Below are positions 1-12,600 of a stretch of DNA of 64,000 bases, piece after piece. The stretch is from the NCBI GenBank assembly GCA_921293015.1, contig OV121088.1:5517882-5581881 (forward strand). The letters run 5' to 3'. The stretch is from Phorcus lineatus (Eukaryota > Mollusca > Gastropoda > Trochida > Trochidae). Numbering within the stretch: the first letter of the stretch is position 1; each line of letters opens with the position of its first letter. Below the pieces are notes generated by a model. The model worked only from the letters and a program-made list of their open reading frames with translations. It searched no databases and was not told the origin of the DNA. The position numbers and the translations under genes are program-made.

Positions 1-88
1 CGCCTGGATGATTATCGAGCCGATAGATGTTTCGAAGTGTCCCGCTTAGTCATGGGGTTGCAGGTGTACTGCAAGACAAAAATAACAT

Positions 89-256
89 CAGTGCGAGGTA
101 GTCAGAGTGTAAGTGTGAGGTAGTCGGGGTGTCAGTGTGAGGTAGCTGGGGTGTCTGTGTGAGGTAGTCGGGGTGTCAGTGCGAGGTAGCTGGGGTGTCT
201 GTGTGAGGTAGATGCGGTGTCTGTGTGAGGGAGTCGGGGTGTCAGTGTGAGGTAGT
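89..256. repeat. 22-bp minisatellite
   Basis: About 7.6 units of CAGTGTGAGGTAGTCGGGGT(GT) with substitutions (AGCT, GATGC variants). It is G-rich on the plus strand. Confidence 0.9.
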
Positions 257-884
257 GGATTTTTTTAGGAGGAAAATAGTAGTTCTGTCGGATAGAGGTT
301 GCCTGTATGTCAACTGGGATGGATCAGTGAGTGTTTGGTGTGTGTATTACTTGGTGTAAGTCTAGGGAGAATGTGAATAATGTAAATGCATATATTGTGT
401 GTCTTTTACGGTTTTATATTAAATGTCCTAACCTTGGTGTCTTCTTGGCCTAATGAGGCCTGGTTGTTATATGTGATATATATCTGTGTAAAAATTGTAT
501 GTATCACAACATGACACGGTAATAAACTATATTACTACCGATAAGCTTAGCCATATGCCGTGTCAAATAATTCAAGTTTGCACATGTGCTCATATCACTT
601 TTGCATGGCAACAATGGTTTCCGTGTGAGTTTTCGCATTTTCATGAAGCAATTGTGCTTGACGTCACAAAGAATCAGACCGTTTTTTTAGATAATACCAC
701 GAGATCTAAATGAAAGAGAATCAGTAATACAGAAATTAATAAACTAGGAAGTGTGTCTTTATGATATTTTCGAAACTCTTGTAAATATCTGCATAAACCT
801 CGCTCTCGTTCGGGTAATAAAACACTCACACTTGTTTTTTAAACGTCTTTTTTCCAATAAATAGGTCAAATGAGTATGGTCAGA
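257..884. other. Intergenic, nothing recognised
   Basis: AT-rich sequence with only short random frames; no repeat or motif seen. Confidence 0.5.
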
Positions 885-1459
885 AAGTTGCGTATCGCAA
901 GTTCGTTCACTTTGCCGGGCAAATATCATGAATTTGAAATTAGTTTGGACGTCAATAGTATATCTTCAGCATAACTGACAAAGGTTAATTAAAAATAGCA
1001 ATTATTTAACTTATCGTTTGATAGTCACTCGTGCAGAAAATCGAATTTTGGGATGATGAATCGTTAGATGGGTCACATTCTAAACATTCCGATTTTCTTG
1101 ACTTTTGATTTTAATATTCCATATCGACTCTCTGAGTAAGAACCAGTCACGTTGACTAAGTGAAAAGAAATAAACATGACTTGTGTTTAAAGCTGGTAAT
1201 CACTTATAAAAGATTTTATAGAGACAAATTAAATTTAGTGTTTTCGAAATTTTGACCCCTGAGTACTTCAATGACCTGCAAAAACTATTGAGGTCATCTG
1301 TGTTATATCATATACGATTGCGTTAAATTACAAAGGATCTCCATTCTGTATTGAACATTCAACGTTATCCGTTTCTTTTTCGCAATACCAGGCTGCCTTA
1401 AAGACATTCCAAATTAAATGGTTACTCAGGTATGTAAACAAACTTTCGATATACAGCTG
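885..1459 (+). mobile_element. Degraded copy of the ~626-bp CAGCTG MITE
   Basis: Same orientation as the copy at 14465. The degraded left end (AAGTTGCGTATCGCAAGTTCG) aligns with CAGCTGCATACCGAAAGTTT, and the right end is ACAAACTTTCGATATACAGCTG. The interior shares GTTTTCGAAATTTTGACCCC and ACTTCAATGACC. At 575 bp, it carries deletions. Confidence 0.8.
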
Positions 1460-1735
1460 TGGCTTACAAGGTAAATTTTTTATTTGTTGTTCCATTGTCG
1501 TGTCCTTTTTAATTCCAAACAAAACCAAAAAACCCAAAACTCTCTATCTATCAACGATATATGAAATCTCAACTCTAATCTACTGGCTCTACCAACCATG
1601 GTAAAGTCTATGGCTTGTTTATAGATCCAATTAACGCTTTCCTTATATATACGTGCGTCGTGTGGGATTTACATCACCAACAGTAACTTCCGCTTGATGA
1701 ATTACGAAATTACTCACATTACTCACCATATTGCG

Positions 1736-2215
1736 TTAAAGGGGGCGGTAAAGCGTTCGGCTTCGAATCCCGCCAGGTTGTCTATCTATAAACTTGCCTT
1801 TATTATTCAGGCACGTAGCTAGCGGGGGGGCCAAGGGGGGACCGGCCCCCCCACTAATTTTAGGGAAAAAAAATTTTTTGTGCATATTGCAATGTTTGTA
1901 TGGAAAAAAAGAATATTATATGTTTCATCAGGCATATGAGCCTTTTCTGCAGATTGAGAACATGACGTGAACATTAAAAGCCCCCCCCCCCCCCCCCTCC
2001 CCCACTGAGCTAGCAAATCCCTAATTTCGGCGCCCCACCGAGTTAGCAAATTCCTAATTTTGGACCCCCCACTCTCGAACCCCGTTGTAAGCGGGTGTTT
2101 TTTCTTCTCCCTCCCCCCCCCCCCCCCCCCCCCCCCCCCCCACTGAGTTTGCAAATCTTTAATTTCGGCCCCTCCACTCTCGAAATTGGTGCTACGGGCC
2201 TGTTATTCTTGGTAA
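1736..2215. repeat. Dispersed repeat with C/G homopolymers
   Basis: Contains GGCACGTAGCTAGCGGGGGG, then C-runs at 1981-1997 and 2113-2141. Three related units of CCCACTGAG(C/T)T.GCAAATC follow. The frame across it is low complexity. It is probably a decayed transposon of unknown class. Confidence 0.5.
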
Positions 2216-2609
2216 GACCCCTGCTCTAATAAGCAATCTTAGACTAACGTCGTTCAGTGTTATCACCAGAGGATAATTCTGTGAAAGTGAGCCTCAGTCG
2301 GCTTCACGTCGAAATGCTTCATAAACGAACATGATTTATACGACTGGCTCTACTACAGGCATGACAAAACTAAATATAGGTCTCGTAAAAAAACAGGAGT
2401 GTATTTAACACTCTCATAAACCGTTTCATGTTCTATTAGACGAGTTTTGTAAATCTCAGTCAGCACCGAGTGTCCCATACATGAAACATACAGGATATGA
2501 ATATTCAGATATTCAGAATAAAAATGAAGTACTCACCAATTACACGTGATGATAACATGTGTTTTGTAAATGTTAACTTGTTTTTCTCTACTACTAGCAC
2601 TTTTCAATC
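2216..2609. other. Intergenic, nothing recognised
   Basis: AT-rich, no feature seen. Confidence 0.5.
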
Positions 2610-2698
2610 ATTCCAATCTAGTTAAAACTAGCAGACAAGTTAAAATTAAGGGACTTAGGGACGTATTATATTACAACTAGTTTTAACTAGATTGGAAT
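2610..2698. mobile_element. Fold-back element with 22-bp perfect arms
   Basis: ATTCCAATCTAGTTAAAACT.. (2610-2631) is exactly inverted at 2677-2698. The 45-bp spacer contains GGGACTTAGGGACG. It is a small MITE-like hairpin. Confidence 0.75.
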
Positions 2699-3840
2699 AA
2701 TTCAATCATCATTGAATCGAATTCGTCAGATTGGATTTTAGTTTTAAAAATTTAGGGCAGTTTCGCTGTTATCAATAAAATTCGATATAATGAGGCATGA
2801 ATAAACACTTTGGATCGATGATATTACAAAAGAAAACGTTTAAGAATTGTTTGTGTGTCCATCCAATGTTTCAGAGTTTATAATCTGATTCATGCCCTAA
2901 TTTAAACACAATTCAAATGCAACCTTTGTATAAATTTTAAGAACGAACGAAACAGATAAAACAATTTCAAGTTGTCACATTCACCGATGAATAGATACAT
3001 TGTTTTTTACTTCTGTATTGCGAGTTTCGGGTTCTGGATTTGACGATGTCGTAGCTTGCGCTTATACATCGCGACGTTGTTTTAATTCATACGATGTTTA
3101 AAACTTGAATCTGTTATAACAATATCTGCATATTTATAACCTATTGATATGGAAACTTCCTTGAACCGATATAGTTGTAGTCTAAGATATAGTTTCAGCT
3201 TTTTTTGTTTCAACATTTGTATTTTGTTAGGAAGAAAGGGGCGTGAATTCGACTTTTCATTTTATTTTCATATCTTATCAATGCATCATATGATATTAGA
3301 GTAATAACATAATTTACCTGACAGTGTTCTATCTATGGTTGAGGCGTTAAGTCTAAAGGTAAACTCTGTAAAATCCTGTACTCATGGATGTATATATTTC
3401 GTCTTTGTATACTTATTATAGGTAATTGGTTAACAACTAGGTGCCTGTTAAATATGAGTTTAAAATAAACATTAGTTGATTAGTTTATCAATAAATAAAA
3501 ACGATTATAAACAACATCACGGTGTAGACTATAAGCAATAAATCTAGTGATATGTCTCACGTTAACTCTAGATACTACTAGATAACAATGATTGTGTATA
3601 AATAACAAATTAACACAGGCACAAGAACTGTTAAACAAATATTTAAAGAGACATGAGATTTAAAATGCATTTGATTAGTTATGAAAATGCTTGATGATTT
3701 TTTCCACGACAAATAATTGCCAAAATATAACAACTCAAAATACATGTTGGCTTTTGTACATTTTTCGATTGGTAATAAACAAATGTCATATACTAGAGGT
3801 TTTTACAAATAATCAAGCAATAAATCAAACACTTTAATGA
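2699..3840. other. Intergenic, nothing recognised
   Basis: AT-rich with no coding signal or repeat seen. Confidence 0.5.
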
Positions 3841-3990
3841 TAGGGTGAGGTGAGGTGATTTTGGGTTTTGGGGTAACTTACATCAAGGCTGTTAGTATTA
3901 TTGCAGGGAGAAAGCCCGCAACACCATGTGGCTATTTATTACGGTGAAACCTGCGAGCATCGGTTGTATCTAGCGAACCATGGGTAGTAC
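3841..3990 (+). mobile_element. SINE-like sequence with GTGAG head
   Basis: Starts with tandem GGTGA, then TTTTGGGTTTTGGGG. A GC-balanced body follows (AAAGCCCGCAACACCATGTG). The head resembles the repeat at 15683. Length and class are uncertain. Confidence 0.35.
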
Positions 3991-5927
3991 TGCGATGAAA
4001 TTCACTTCAGAGTAGCTATTATTTATGGATTACTAAGTCCCAATGTCTAAACTGTTTCTCCAGTTAACACATGTATAATATTTAATCTTATATGATATTT
4101 TGATGAATTACTAAACCTATGCAACTATTTCTTTTGCGATATTTGTGAGGTAATGTAGATTTAATACTAGTAACTGATAAACCTTAGCATTCAAACATGG
4201 CTTCTTTATGATGATAAAAGGGCATGGTAAAGACAATTTTTATCAGTGTCATCTATTTGTCGTTACCAGAATAATTAATTAATTGTTCTTTATCAATAGT
4301 TCTACGTGATAGTCGAAATCGGCAGATTAATTAATCGTCATTACTGTTAGAAGTGATTGCATTCGACAACACAACTTACATAGCCTAAGACAAACAGCTA
4401 TCGCACTACGCCGTTATCACCGAGCATCAAAGGGAGGTGACTCTGCACATGACGGTGACGTTTTGCTTCAGTGCAACTTCTCTCCTCCCAAAGTAAAGTA
4501 GAAAGTAATTGGACGGAATTGCTTTGTAGCTGGACAGACCTTCTGTCTCAGATTTTGACTAAAATTGATCAGCCATTAAACCGACGTCTCCAGGGAACGC
4601 CATCATATTTAGTCTACAACATGTCGGCGCCTAGAATCTCGTTACATCACAAGGCTAGACGAGATCTCGTTTGAAAGGTCATTGCTGGGGTCATGGTCAT
4701 ACGACCGATGGATCAAAGGTCTTGTGATTTGAATGGGTTTACATCTATTAGAGGGCAGATAAAGATATTACATCTCTGATGACGGACTGACCAGTGTTTA
4801 TTACCAACTGTGTTCGGCCAAGTCATATGTTTCATGTCCTGACGGGGTTGGAACGTAAGAGATAAACTAATAATACTGTTTGCTAATATCTTAGTATCTT
4901 ACGATATCCAATTTCTTTGAAAAGCCATCATCAACTGAATAGATGAATGGATATTTTGTATATATTCCCGAACATACTAAGTTATGATTTCATCAACTTT
5001 CTTTAATCATAGAATATTTTACTTATATTATGTATATTGATATATTTTAATGTTTCAAAACATTCGAGTTGACTAATTCATTTTCATCAATTAAATGTAT
5101 ATATGTCTATAATAATTGTCATTTTCGTTGAACAGTTTCAACAATCATCGAAATTCGTGACCTTTATCTCACAAGTAAATTATAATTTTAATGTTTACTG
5201 TTGGTACACATGGACCGTATAATTGTTCCTGAAAAAGGATATGGAGAAATATCCCCTTGCCTTTAATGCTTGACAGTTATTAATTCTTAACAATTTTATC
5301 TCGGTGAATATTCACTTTTAAAAACTATAAAGCATTTTCAGGAATGTTTCCATCGAATAACGTTTGTATAAGCTGTTTCGTAAGACTTGATAAAATTACA
5401 TGTAGGTCATCGCTTTAGATGATACAGAAATGGGGTCATATTGCCAACACAAAAACCAGTAAGCAATCTGAAAGATGTTTCTACTATGTTATATCAATAA
5501 GGGTGATGAGGAATAAAGGCAAATTAAATGAATATAAAATTTATTCCTTCATCTCTTTATTTTTTCATTTCGATATAAGTTTTAATTTCACTATCCACGC
5601 AAAATATATAAAGTCGCTTTTCAATTGATAACCTAGAAATAAGAATATAACATCATTGATTTCTGAAATCATGAACGCATCGTCAGTTTTTATGGTATGT
5701 AGTATAAAAGCCTCTTAAGGACTAGTGTCCCATATTGCCAGATATGATATTGAAAACAAAACCTGTAGTAACCACTTTTGAGCTGTTTTTAGTAGTTTTC
5801 TTTTTCGAATTTGTATAGGAATGAATCCAAAATGCGTCACTATTATGGTATCCTTTGGTGACTACAATATTTAGTCTCCCTACATGATTGCATCTGAGAA
5901 TTTAACATTGACGGTGTAATTAGTCTA
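3991..5927. other. Intergenic with one balanced block
   Basis: Mostly AT-rich. 4370-4860 is GC-balanced, repeat-free and without a credible exon, so it could be regulatory. Confidence 0.4.
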
Positions 5928-5987
<60 letters not shown>

Positions 5988-5996
5988 CATCATCAT
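5928..5996. repeat. (ATT)n microsatellite ending in (ATC)n
   Basis: About 20 ATT units followed by ATCATCATCAT. Confidence 0.95.
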
Positions 5997-7657
5997 ATGT
6001 ATAAGTGATAACAGTTACAAATGATTGCGTCTCTTATTTCAGTGACTTCCCTCTCTTTAAAATATCTCATTGTTCAACTGTCATTAGTGGGGAATACAAA
6101 TTTATTACTCTTGATAATTTCTTTCACAGGTGGCAAATTAATTAACCAAATGTACACAAATTGGCCTAAACAAGCCACAACTGACTTTATCTGTTTCTTT
6201 GGGGAGATAATCTTTAACCTGTAATAAGACCACTTCTATTATACCGCTCCAAGTTCGTTTTAAATGCCCATCAATACAGCTCTATTTATCTCGGGGGTGT
6301 CCGGTGACGATGGTGTGGCACGGCCCTACATCAACGTGTCAGCGAGGGGGACTGGGGTAAACATAGCGTCCAGTTTGGAGGAGAGGGGATGAGTAAATTA
6401 AACACCTGGGTGACCGACTAGTGGACTGGTCAAGTTCAGATAAACTGGTAGTCCGTTAAAGACAGGTTATCAAATAGAAGCAGAAAATACTTCCTATAAA
6501 TCTTAAAAAATACTAGTTCTCTCATTTTCGTATCATACCAATATACATGACAATATTCATATACGAATTACACGTGGCTACTTTGCAAATTCAATGTTTT
6601 TCTGTGCATACTAAATTATAGAATTTTCTTCAGATTTTCATTTTCATCCTTCAACTGAGAAATACACATAAAGCTACTTTTCAAAATAGTTTTTGTACAT
6701 ATTTGAAAATATTAAATTTCAATGTTATACTATATGTGTAGGAAACATCTTCATGAACTAAATACGAAACAATACGGAATGTCAATTTCGAAGTGTTTAC
6801 ATGATGACGTCAGGAGACATGAACAGGTGTAAAGCATATTAACTACCTTTTCAACAAAACTTCGCTCCTTCCATTAAGTACTCAATCACCTTTGTCGGAT
6901 AAATAAGGTTTAATCATTTTCTTGTACCAATATCGTGCATATAAAGAGGTTATTAAAGTAAATGCGTTTCCTTTAGAGTACATATTAATCAACGTAAATA
7001 GAGATAGTCAAAGTACCCCAGCCGATCACATCGTAAGACATTTCCATTGCTTCTTAGATTATGAGATCTTCTGGGGGAAAACACGTTCAGTGTCAATAAC
7101 AAACCGATAAACTTGACCTTCACTATTAAAGGTTAAGGTTACCATTTACGTTGACGTTGTCTCTTCTTGTACACGTATAGTTTCTTCTAATGTGGTGGCC
7201 ATGATTGTATTACATAGTTCGCAACATATGTGGTATGAAAATGTGTAAAGTTATGAAATAGCTGTCATAAGATTCAGTTGGCAACACGTGGCAGTGTTAT
7301 AATCAGTCCCTTACATAGGACATTAACTGAGACGACTGAAGAGTATAGGAGAATAGGTCTAGTTTGCTTCTGATGGGACAAATATGTTAAGTTATGAGAT
7401 AGTTTTTCATAAAACTCAAATTACCCTTCTTTGTCTTTCATCAACTCTCAAAGTGGCAGACGTCTGGAGTCGATGAAACTTTGACAAGTTTTGACAGATT
7501 GTTTTAGCTCTACGTTTTTTAGCTCCTTTTAATAAGTATGATTACAAAGTTTGATAACAAAAAATATAAAGAATTCAATTGGCAACACTGGTTGGATCAC
7601 TAAGCCACCAAAAGCGCAACCATCAACTAATAGCTGTGAAGTCTGGCAATTCTAGTC
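5997..7657. other. Intergenic with one GC-rich block
   Basis: 6231-6470 is clearly richer in G+C (GGGGGTGTCCGGTGACGATG) and repeat-free; a candidate regulatory island. The rest is AT-rich with nothing seen. Confidence 0.4.
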
Positions 7658-7659
7658 TA

Positions 7660-8913
7660 CACCTGCACACCAAAAGTTTGTTCACATACCTGCCTATCCA
7701 AATGCAATTATCATTTAAGTTGGCATATATTTGAGGCATTGCAGCATTGTGGGGGAAAAAAGGATGATTTTGAATTGTCATTACAGAAGTGAAAATCCAT
7801 TGCACTTTAACCCAATCGTATGCAAATACCGACAGTTAACCGTAATAGTTTTTGGCAGGTCACTGAAGTGGCCAGGGGTCAAAATCTCGAAAACAGTAAG
7901 TTTCATATTTTCTCTACAAAATCCTTTATAAGTGATCAACAGCTTTAAACACAAGTCATGTTTGTTCGTCTGCATTAAGTCAATATGATTCCGTTGATTT
8001 TGTTCTCAGGGAGTCAAAATGTAATATTTTAATTGAAATTTAAGGAAATCAAAATTTCGAAAATGTGACCCCTTCTGTCTTTTTAACCATGCCAAAATTC
8101 TAATTTTTGCACGAGAGAAAAGACATTCCACCAATAAGTTAAAGAATGGCTATTTTACACATTGTCAATGGGAGATCATTGTCAGTCCTGCTGAAATTAT
8201 TTTATTGACGTTCAAATCAAACCTAAATTAACTGATATTTGCACTAAGATACAGTAGTACAGCTGCGTGCCAAAAGTTTGTTCACATACCTGAATACACT
8301 AGTGCAAATATCATGTAATTTGAGATGCCTTTGAGGTATCGTAGCATTACGAAAAAGAAACGTATAATATTGAATTTTCAATACAGATGTGCAGATCCAT
8401 TCTTCTTCAAGGCAAATGTTTATCGTACCCCACAATTGCCCATAACAGTTTTGCAGGTCATTGAATTGACCAGGGGTCGAAATTTCAAAACCGCTAATTT
8501 TTATTTTTCTCCATAAAATCCTTAAGAAGTTATCAACTTCTTTAAAAACTAGTAACGTTTGTTTATTAGCACAAAGTCCATGTCATTATGTCGGTTTTAA
8601 TCTCAGAGAGTCGATATGGGACATTTTATTGGACATTTAACGAAATCGAAATTTCCAAAATGTTACCCCTTCTGTTTATATCAACATGCCAAAATTCGAA
8701 TTTTTACACGAGTGTCCAGACAATGCCAACATGAGTTCAAGAATGGCTATTTCACACATGGACAGTGGGTGATCCATTGTCAGTCTTGCTGAAGTTATTC
8801 TATTGACGTTGAAACGAAACCAAAATTACATAATATTTGCACTACGATTCAGTGGTAAGTGAACAAACTTTCGGTATGCAGCTGTAAGTGAACAAACTTT
8901 CGGTATGCAGCTG
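7660..8913 (-). mobile_element. CAGCTG MITE, interrupted by a second copy
   Basis: The left end is CACCTGCACACCAAAAGTTT at 7660 and the right end ..CTTTCGGTATGCAGCTG ends at 8913, both flanked by TA. Its right terminus is split at a TA by the copy at 8260-8884, with TA present on both sides (8258-8259 and 8885-8886). Without the insert it is 627 bp. There is no transposase ORF; the TA target suggests a Tc1/mariner-type non-autonomous element. Confidence 0.85.
8260..8884 (-). mobile_element. CAGCTG MITE nested inside another copy
   Basis: 625 bp, bounded by CAGCTGCGTGCCAAAAGTTT and ..AACTTTCGGTATGCAGCTG as ~28-bp imperfect inverted repeats. The interior closely matches the inverse of the copy at 14465. 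Confidence 0.9.
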
Positions 8914-8915
8914 TA

Positions 8916-9352
8916 ATCTCAAGTGTCTTTGGTATCTTTCCATTTTGATAATATATCAAAATTCACATAAAAAACTTTTCTTTTTCAAGGTTTATAAGTT
9001 TACTAGTGTAAACCACACCTTAGTTCTAAAACCCTTATTTTGCGCCTGGGATCCAAACGAAGAGGAACCCTTGATACAGAGTGGCTGTCAGCTTGCAGAT
9101 AACCCAGGTCGCTTCTTCGTGATAGTAAGGGAGAACTGTTAGTTAGAGGACGGCAATATGGCCGTGAAGGAGTCGGTGACAAAACAATAGAGATTTATTT
9201 TACTCTTATCAAAGTGTGTTAACAGCCTGTCCACCATTAGCGCTAGAACTGGGTACACTCAGGAATGTAATGAGGTCTTTGGGAATCATATTAAAAGGGT
9301 GACCTGTTTCTGCTATTTCTATACAGAGAATACTAAACAAGGCCCATTTAAT
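8916..9352. other. Intergenic, nothing recognised
   Basis: A short frame here has no family resemblance. No repeats seen. Confidence 0.4.
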
Positions 9353-9421
9353 GATATTTTTTATGAAACGAGTGAAGAGTTTGGTATTTAGCGAGCGTAA
9401 GCGAGTTTCATGAAAATATTG
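9353..9421. repeat. Imperfect inverted repeat
   Basis: ATATTTTTTATGAAACGAG is inverted as CGAGTTTCATGAAAATATT around a 30-nt loop containing GCGAGCGTAAGCG. It looks like a small fold-back element. Confidence 0.55.
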
Positions 9422-9550
9422 TAAGGCTCATTGATTATGGTTATCATTCTATTTATCACTTGCTGATTTAAATCAACTCAAATTGCGTGTTTTTAAAATT
9501 GTCAGTATAAACAGCGATATCTTAAACGCACATGATATTATATCCGTATT

Positions 9551-9638
9551 GGCCGAGTAACAGATCCTAGGTCAATTGTATTGGTACAAGACAAGACCAA
9601 GAGCCAATACAATAGACCGCGAACCTGTAACTCGCCCG
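9551..9638. repeat. Imperfect inverted repeat, ~35-bp arms
   Basis: GGCCGAGTAACAGATCC...AATTGTATTGG (9551-9584) pairs with CCAATACAATAGACC...CTCGCCC (9604-9637), with about seven mismatches. Fold-back type. Confidence 0.6.
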
Positions 9639-9639
9639 A

Positions 9640-12600
9640 TGAGGAAATTCTTAATAAATGGAAATTGTATTAATTAACCTCATTATAAATTATATGTGCA
9701 ATAGTAAAATGTTCATTTTCATCAAAGTCAGAAAATTATGCATGTGATTGGTGGACCTAATAATCATTTAAAGTTTTGAAACGATTGTGACGGTCTTTTT
9801 TCGTTCGCATGTCTTTGGATGCTTTGGGTCATATCGATTTATTGCCTCTGTTTTTCCTTATTGGGCAAGTTTAGGGCCTGTGCAGTAGACTTTACATTGG
9901 TTCCATACAGTAAATAAATCTTTTTATTATTCTTTGTTACAATGAATATCACCTCAAGTGATGGAATAGATATGAGAAAAAACCCATAAATTTATCTACT
10001 GTCGAAATTGATTCATATTATTCTTAGAAAGAAACTTTTCTGCTCAAGCTGTTGTGTTGTACGAAGGATATTTATAGAATTATAAAAAAAACGTATCATT
10101 AAGTCACATTTATCTTTTATTAATGTCTCCCTTACGAAATACCAAATGATATGGTATAACAAAATCAATGAACAAATCTCTGACTATCAATGATCAGAGA
10201 ATTTCTGGTATGACCAGCTCAACCGTGAGTGCCAGTCAAAAGTAGTCTTTCCTCTGTCGTTAAAGATAATATATCCTCATAGGGGGTACGATTAGCGGAA
10301 ATACTTCATAACACAGTTAAGAAAAAATATCAACAACTATTTAGGTTCACATTAATTACTCAGTTATTAGTGATAATGAAGATCAAATCTTTGATGTGTT
10401 TAGTAAATGTACCTCTTGATTCGCAATTTGCCACCTTCATAAAAACTTAGAGTTACGTACTAATGTATTTTTCATAGTAAGGATACAGATTATTGTTCTT
10501 TGGTGTGAGTAACGGTCAGTGTTTGAGATAAAGAGTCTGATACTAATCTAGAGTGACGTAGGCCAATATTGTCAATAATAACACAACATTTATTGTTGAT
10601 TGTGATGTAAGTTAAAGCCTGCTTGGAAATGTATCGTAAATATGAAATTCTTTTTCAGTTTTAAATAGTTCAACCAAATACAAATATTAACGCTGAAAAG
10701 CATATTATTTCCATTTCCTTCAGTACTTTAGTACCGGTATTTTATCAGAGAGAGGTTTTTAGTTACCTAACACTGCTTTTTCACACCAAACAATATAGTC
10801 ATAAAGTTATTACCTAACAGTCTACATGAAATGCCACACACCTGTACATTATGGCAATTAAGCAATAAACTTAATGACCTCAGCACCTGGCACATTTCCA
10901 ATAGGTAATACACAAGGCACTGATTAGTTATCCTGTCTAAACTTTATCCTCACCCATGATCAACGGCCTTTATTGAAACTAGATGAAGGTAATTAGGTTT
11001 GTCAATACACGTGACACATGACAATATATTAACAAATCTGTATTACTAAATATCTTATTTCATTCGGCAATGTTTATCAATATATAATAGGTTATAAGTT
11101 ATCCACTGTAAGGCTACATAAAATGATAAATGTTTCTCCGGGGCAGCTCTTTTACTTTAATTGTACTTTTTGTTGCTTCTAGAATGACGCTGTAGCAAGA
11201 AATTTAAATTTTTCATAAATGTTATAACCCAAACTGTAGTGTCAACATACAAACATAAGTGACTTCCCCACATATATACTGAGAGTAATCAGCACCAAAA
11301 AAAATTATATATACCCCAAAACTAGTGATGAAACAAACTACAAATCTGTCACTGTGTATAATTTACAGATCTATATATGTATGCACATTATTTCATTATA
11401 GTATCCAACATGTTGAAATAACTATTTAGTTCAACCCGATGAATTTTTCAATCCCATATGCAATCAAATACTAAAAATTCAAACAGTTAATGGGGTTTGA
11501 ATTAATAAATTCTGCGACTAATCTAAAGAGACATAAATTCATAATGCAGATAAAAACTCAACATTCGTCTGCAAAATCATCAATTATAGTCAACTCCCCA
11601 GAAGTTTCATGATTATTTATCACACCTCCCCCGGAATAGAAATTTGAATTAGCCTTTCTTTCAAATTCCTTACCCTCTTTCGTTCCCTCTTCTCAAAGTA
11701 TTCCGTCCGTTTTCTCTTCCGATATGATTGACTGTCATATCTCGCTGGACAGACGGGTAGCGGGCATGTTATCATCTTCATTTGTTTATTAACTGTTCGT
11801 ACGGCATTTTTGACGAGTCTTTTCCTTCGTGGGGCAAGTCCAAAGTCCGCTTTGAAATCATAGGAAAGATCATAACAGTCTGCGAAATGATCGGAGCAGT
11901 TAACAGACCTGTCATTGGGACTCCACTTCGCTCTTTTCTGACTAACAAACTTTGTCCAATTCGCGAATTGGACAGGATCCTTCGGAAACCGATGCAGTTG
12001 AATGTCTCCTGATTTCTTATTAGTTCAGTTGGCAGCAACGCAGGAAGAAGGCATGTCTCTATCGCAATGAAAACGTCGACGAATGCGACCCATATCTGCA
12101 TTGATATATACTTGTTTACAAACAAACGTGGAGCGAGTCCTGTCTATGACGTCACATCTGCCGAAGGAGAGCTCAGGCCACTGTAGGGACTTTTTTGATT
12201 GGGCTTTCGAGGTAGCCAATTTCTACGCGCTTTGAACCGTTATATCTTTTTAATTAAAGGACGCATCGAAACTCTGTTTGGTGTTTTATTTACTTGAATG
12301 TATTGTCTTTATGAAAATGGGGATTGAAGTCGGATACAAAACTGGGATATAACATCTTTAAAAGCTGTAACGTCACACTATTTCTGATTATTTTGTATTC
12401 TTGTGAAGTGTTTGTATTAAATAATAACTTGCTAAAAACATATTAAATCAAAATATCAACATTTTCATGAATCATGAATTTTTTTACAATTTAGATGTTA
12501 CTGAACTTTATACGTTACATCATACAGAATCGTTTCTTCAATTACCAGCATTTGGAATAATTACTTAAAGAACAACCAACCAATCCCATCTGACCACAGC

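Noticed and set aside
89..256. CRISPR-like repeat array
   Set aside because: Units are contiguous with no unique spacers, and the DNA is animal; it is a minisatellite.
1750..1775. tRNA B-box-like GGCTTCGAATCCC
   Set aside because: No matching A-box, cloverleaf or acceptor stem could be drawn.
1819..2154. 111-codon glycine-rich frame
   Set aside because: It arises from C-homopolymer runs in a dispersed repeat, with no coding evidence.
7623..8516. Similar short proteins in the 7.6-8.5 kb and 14.9-15.1 kb regions
   Set aside because: They lie in corresponding parts of copies of one MITE, so similarity reflects DNA repetition. The frames differ in start and end and are broken between copies.
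11778..12125. 115-codon minus-strand frame
   Set aside because: No recognisable domain and a competing open frame on the other strand. A protein search would be needed before calling a gene.
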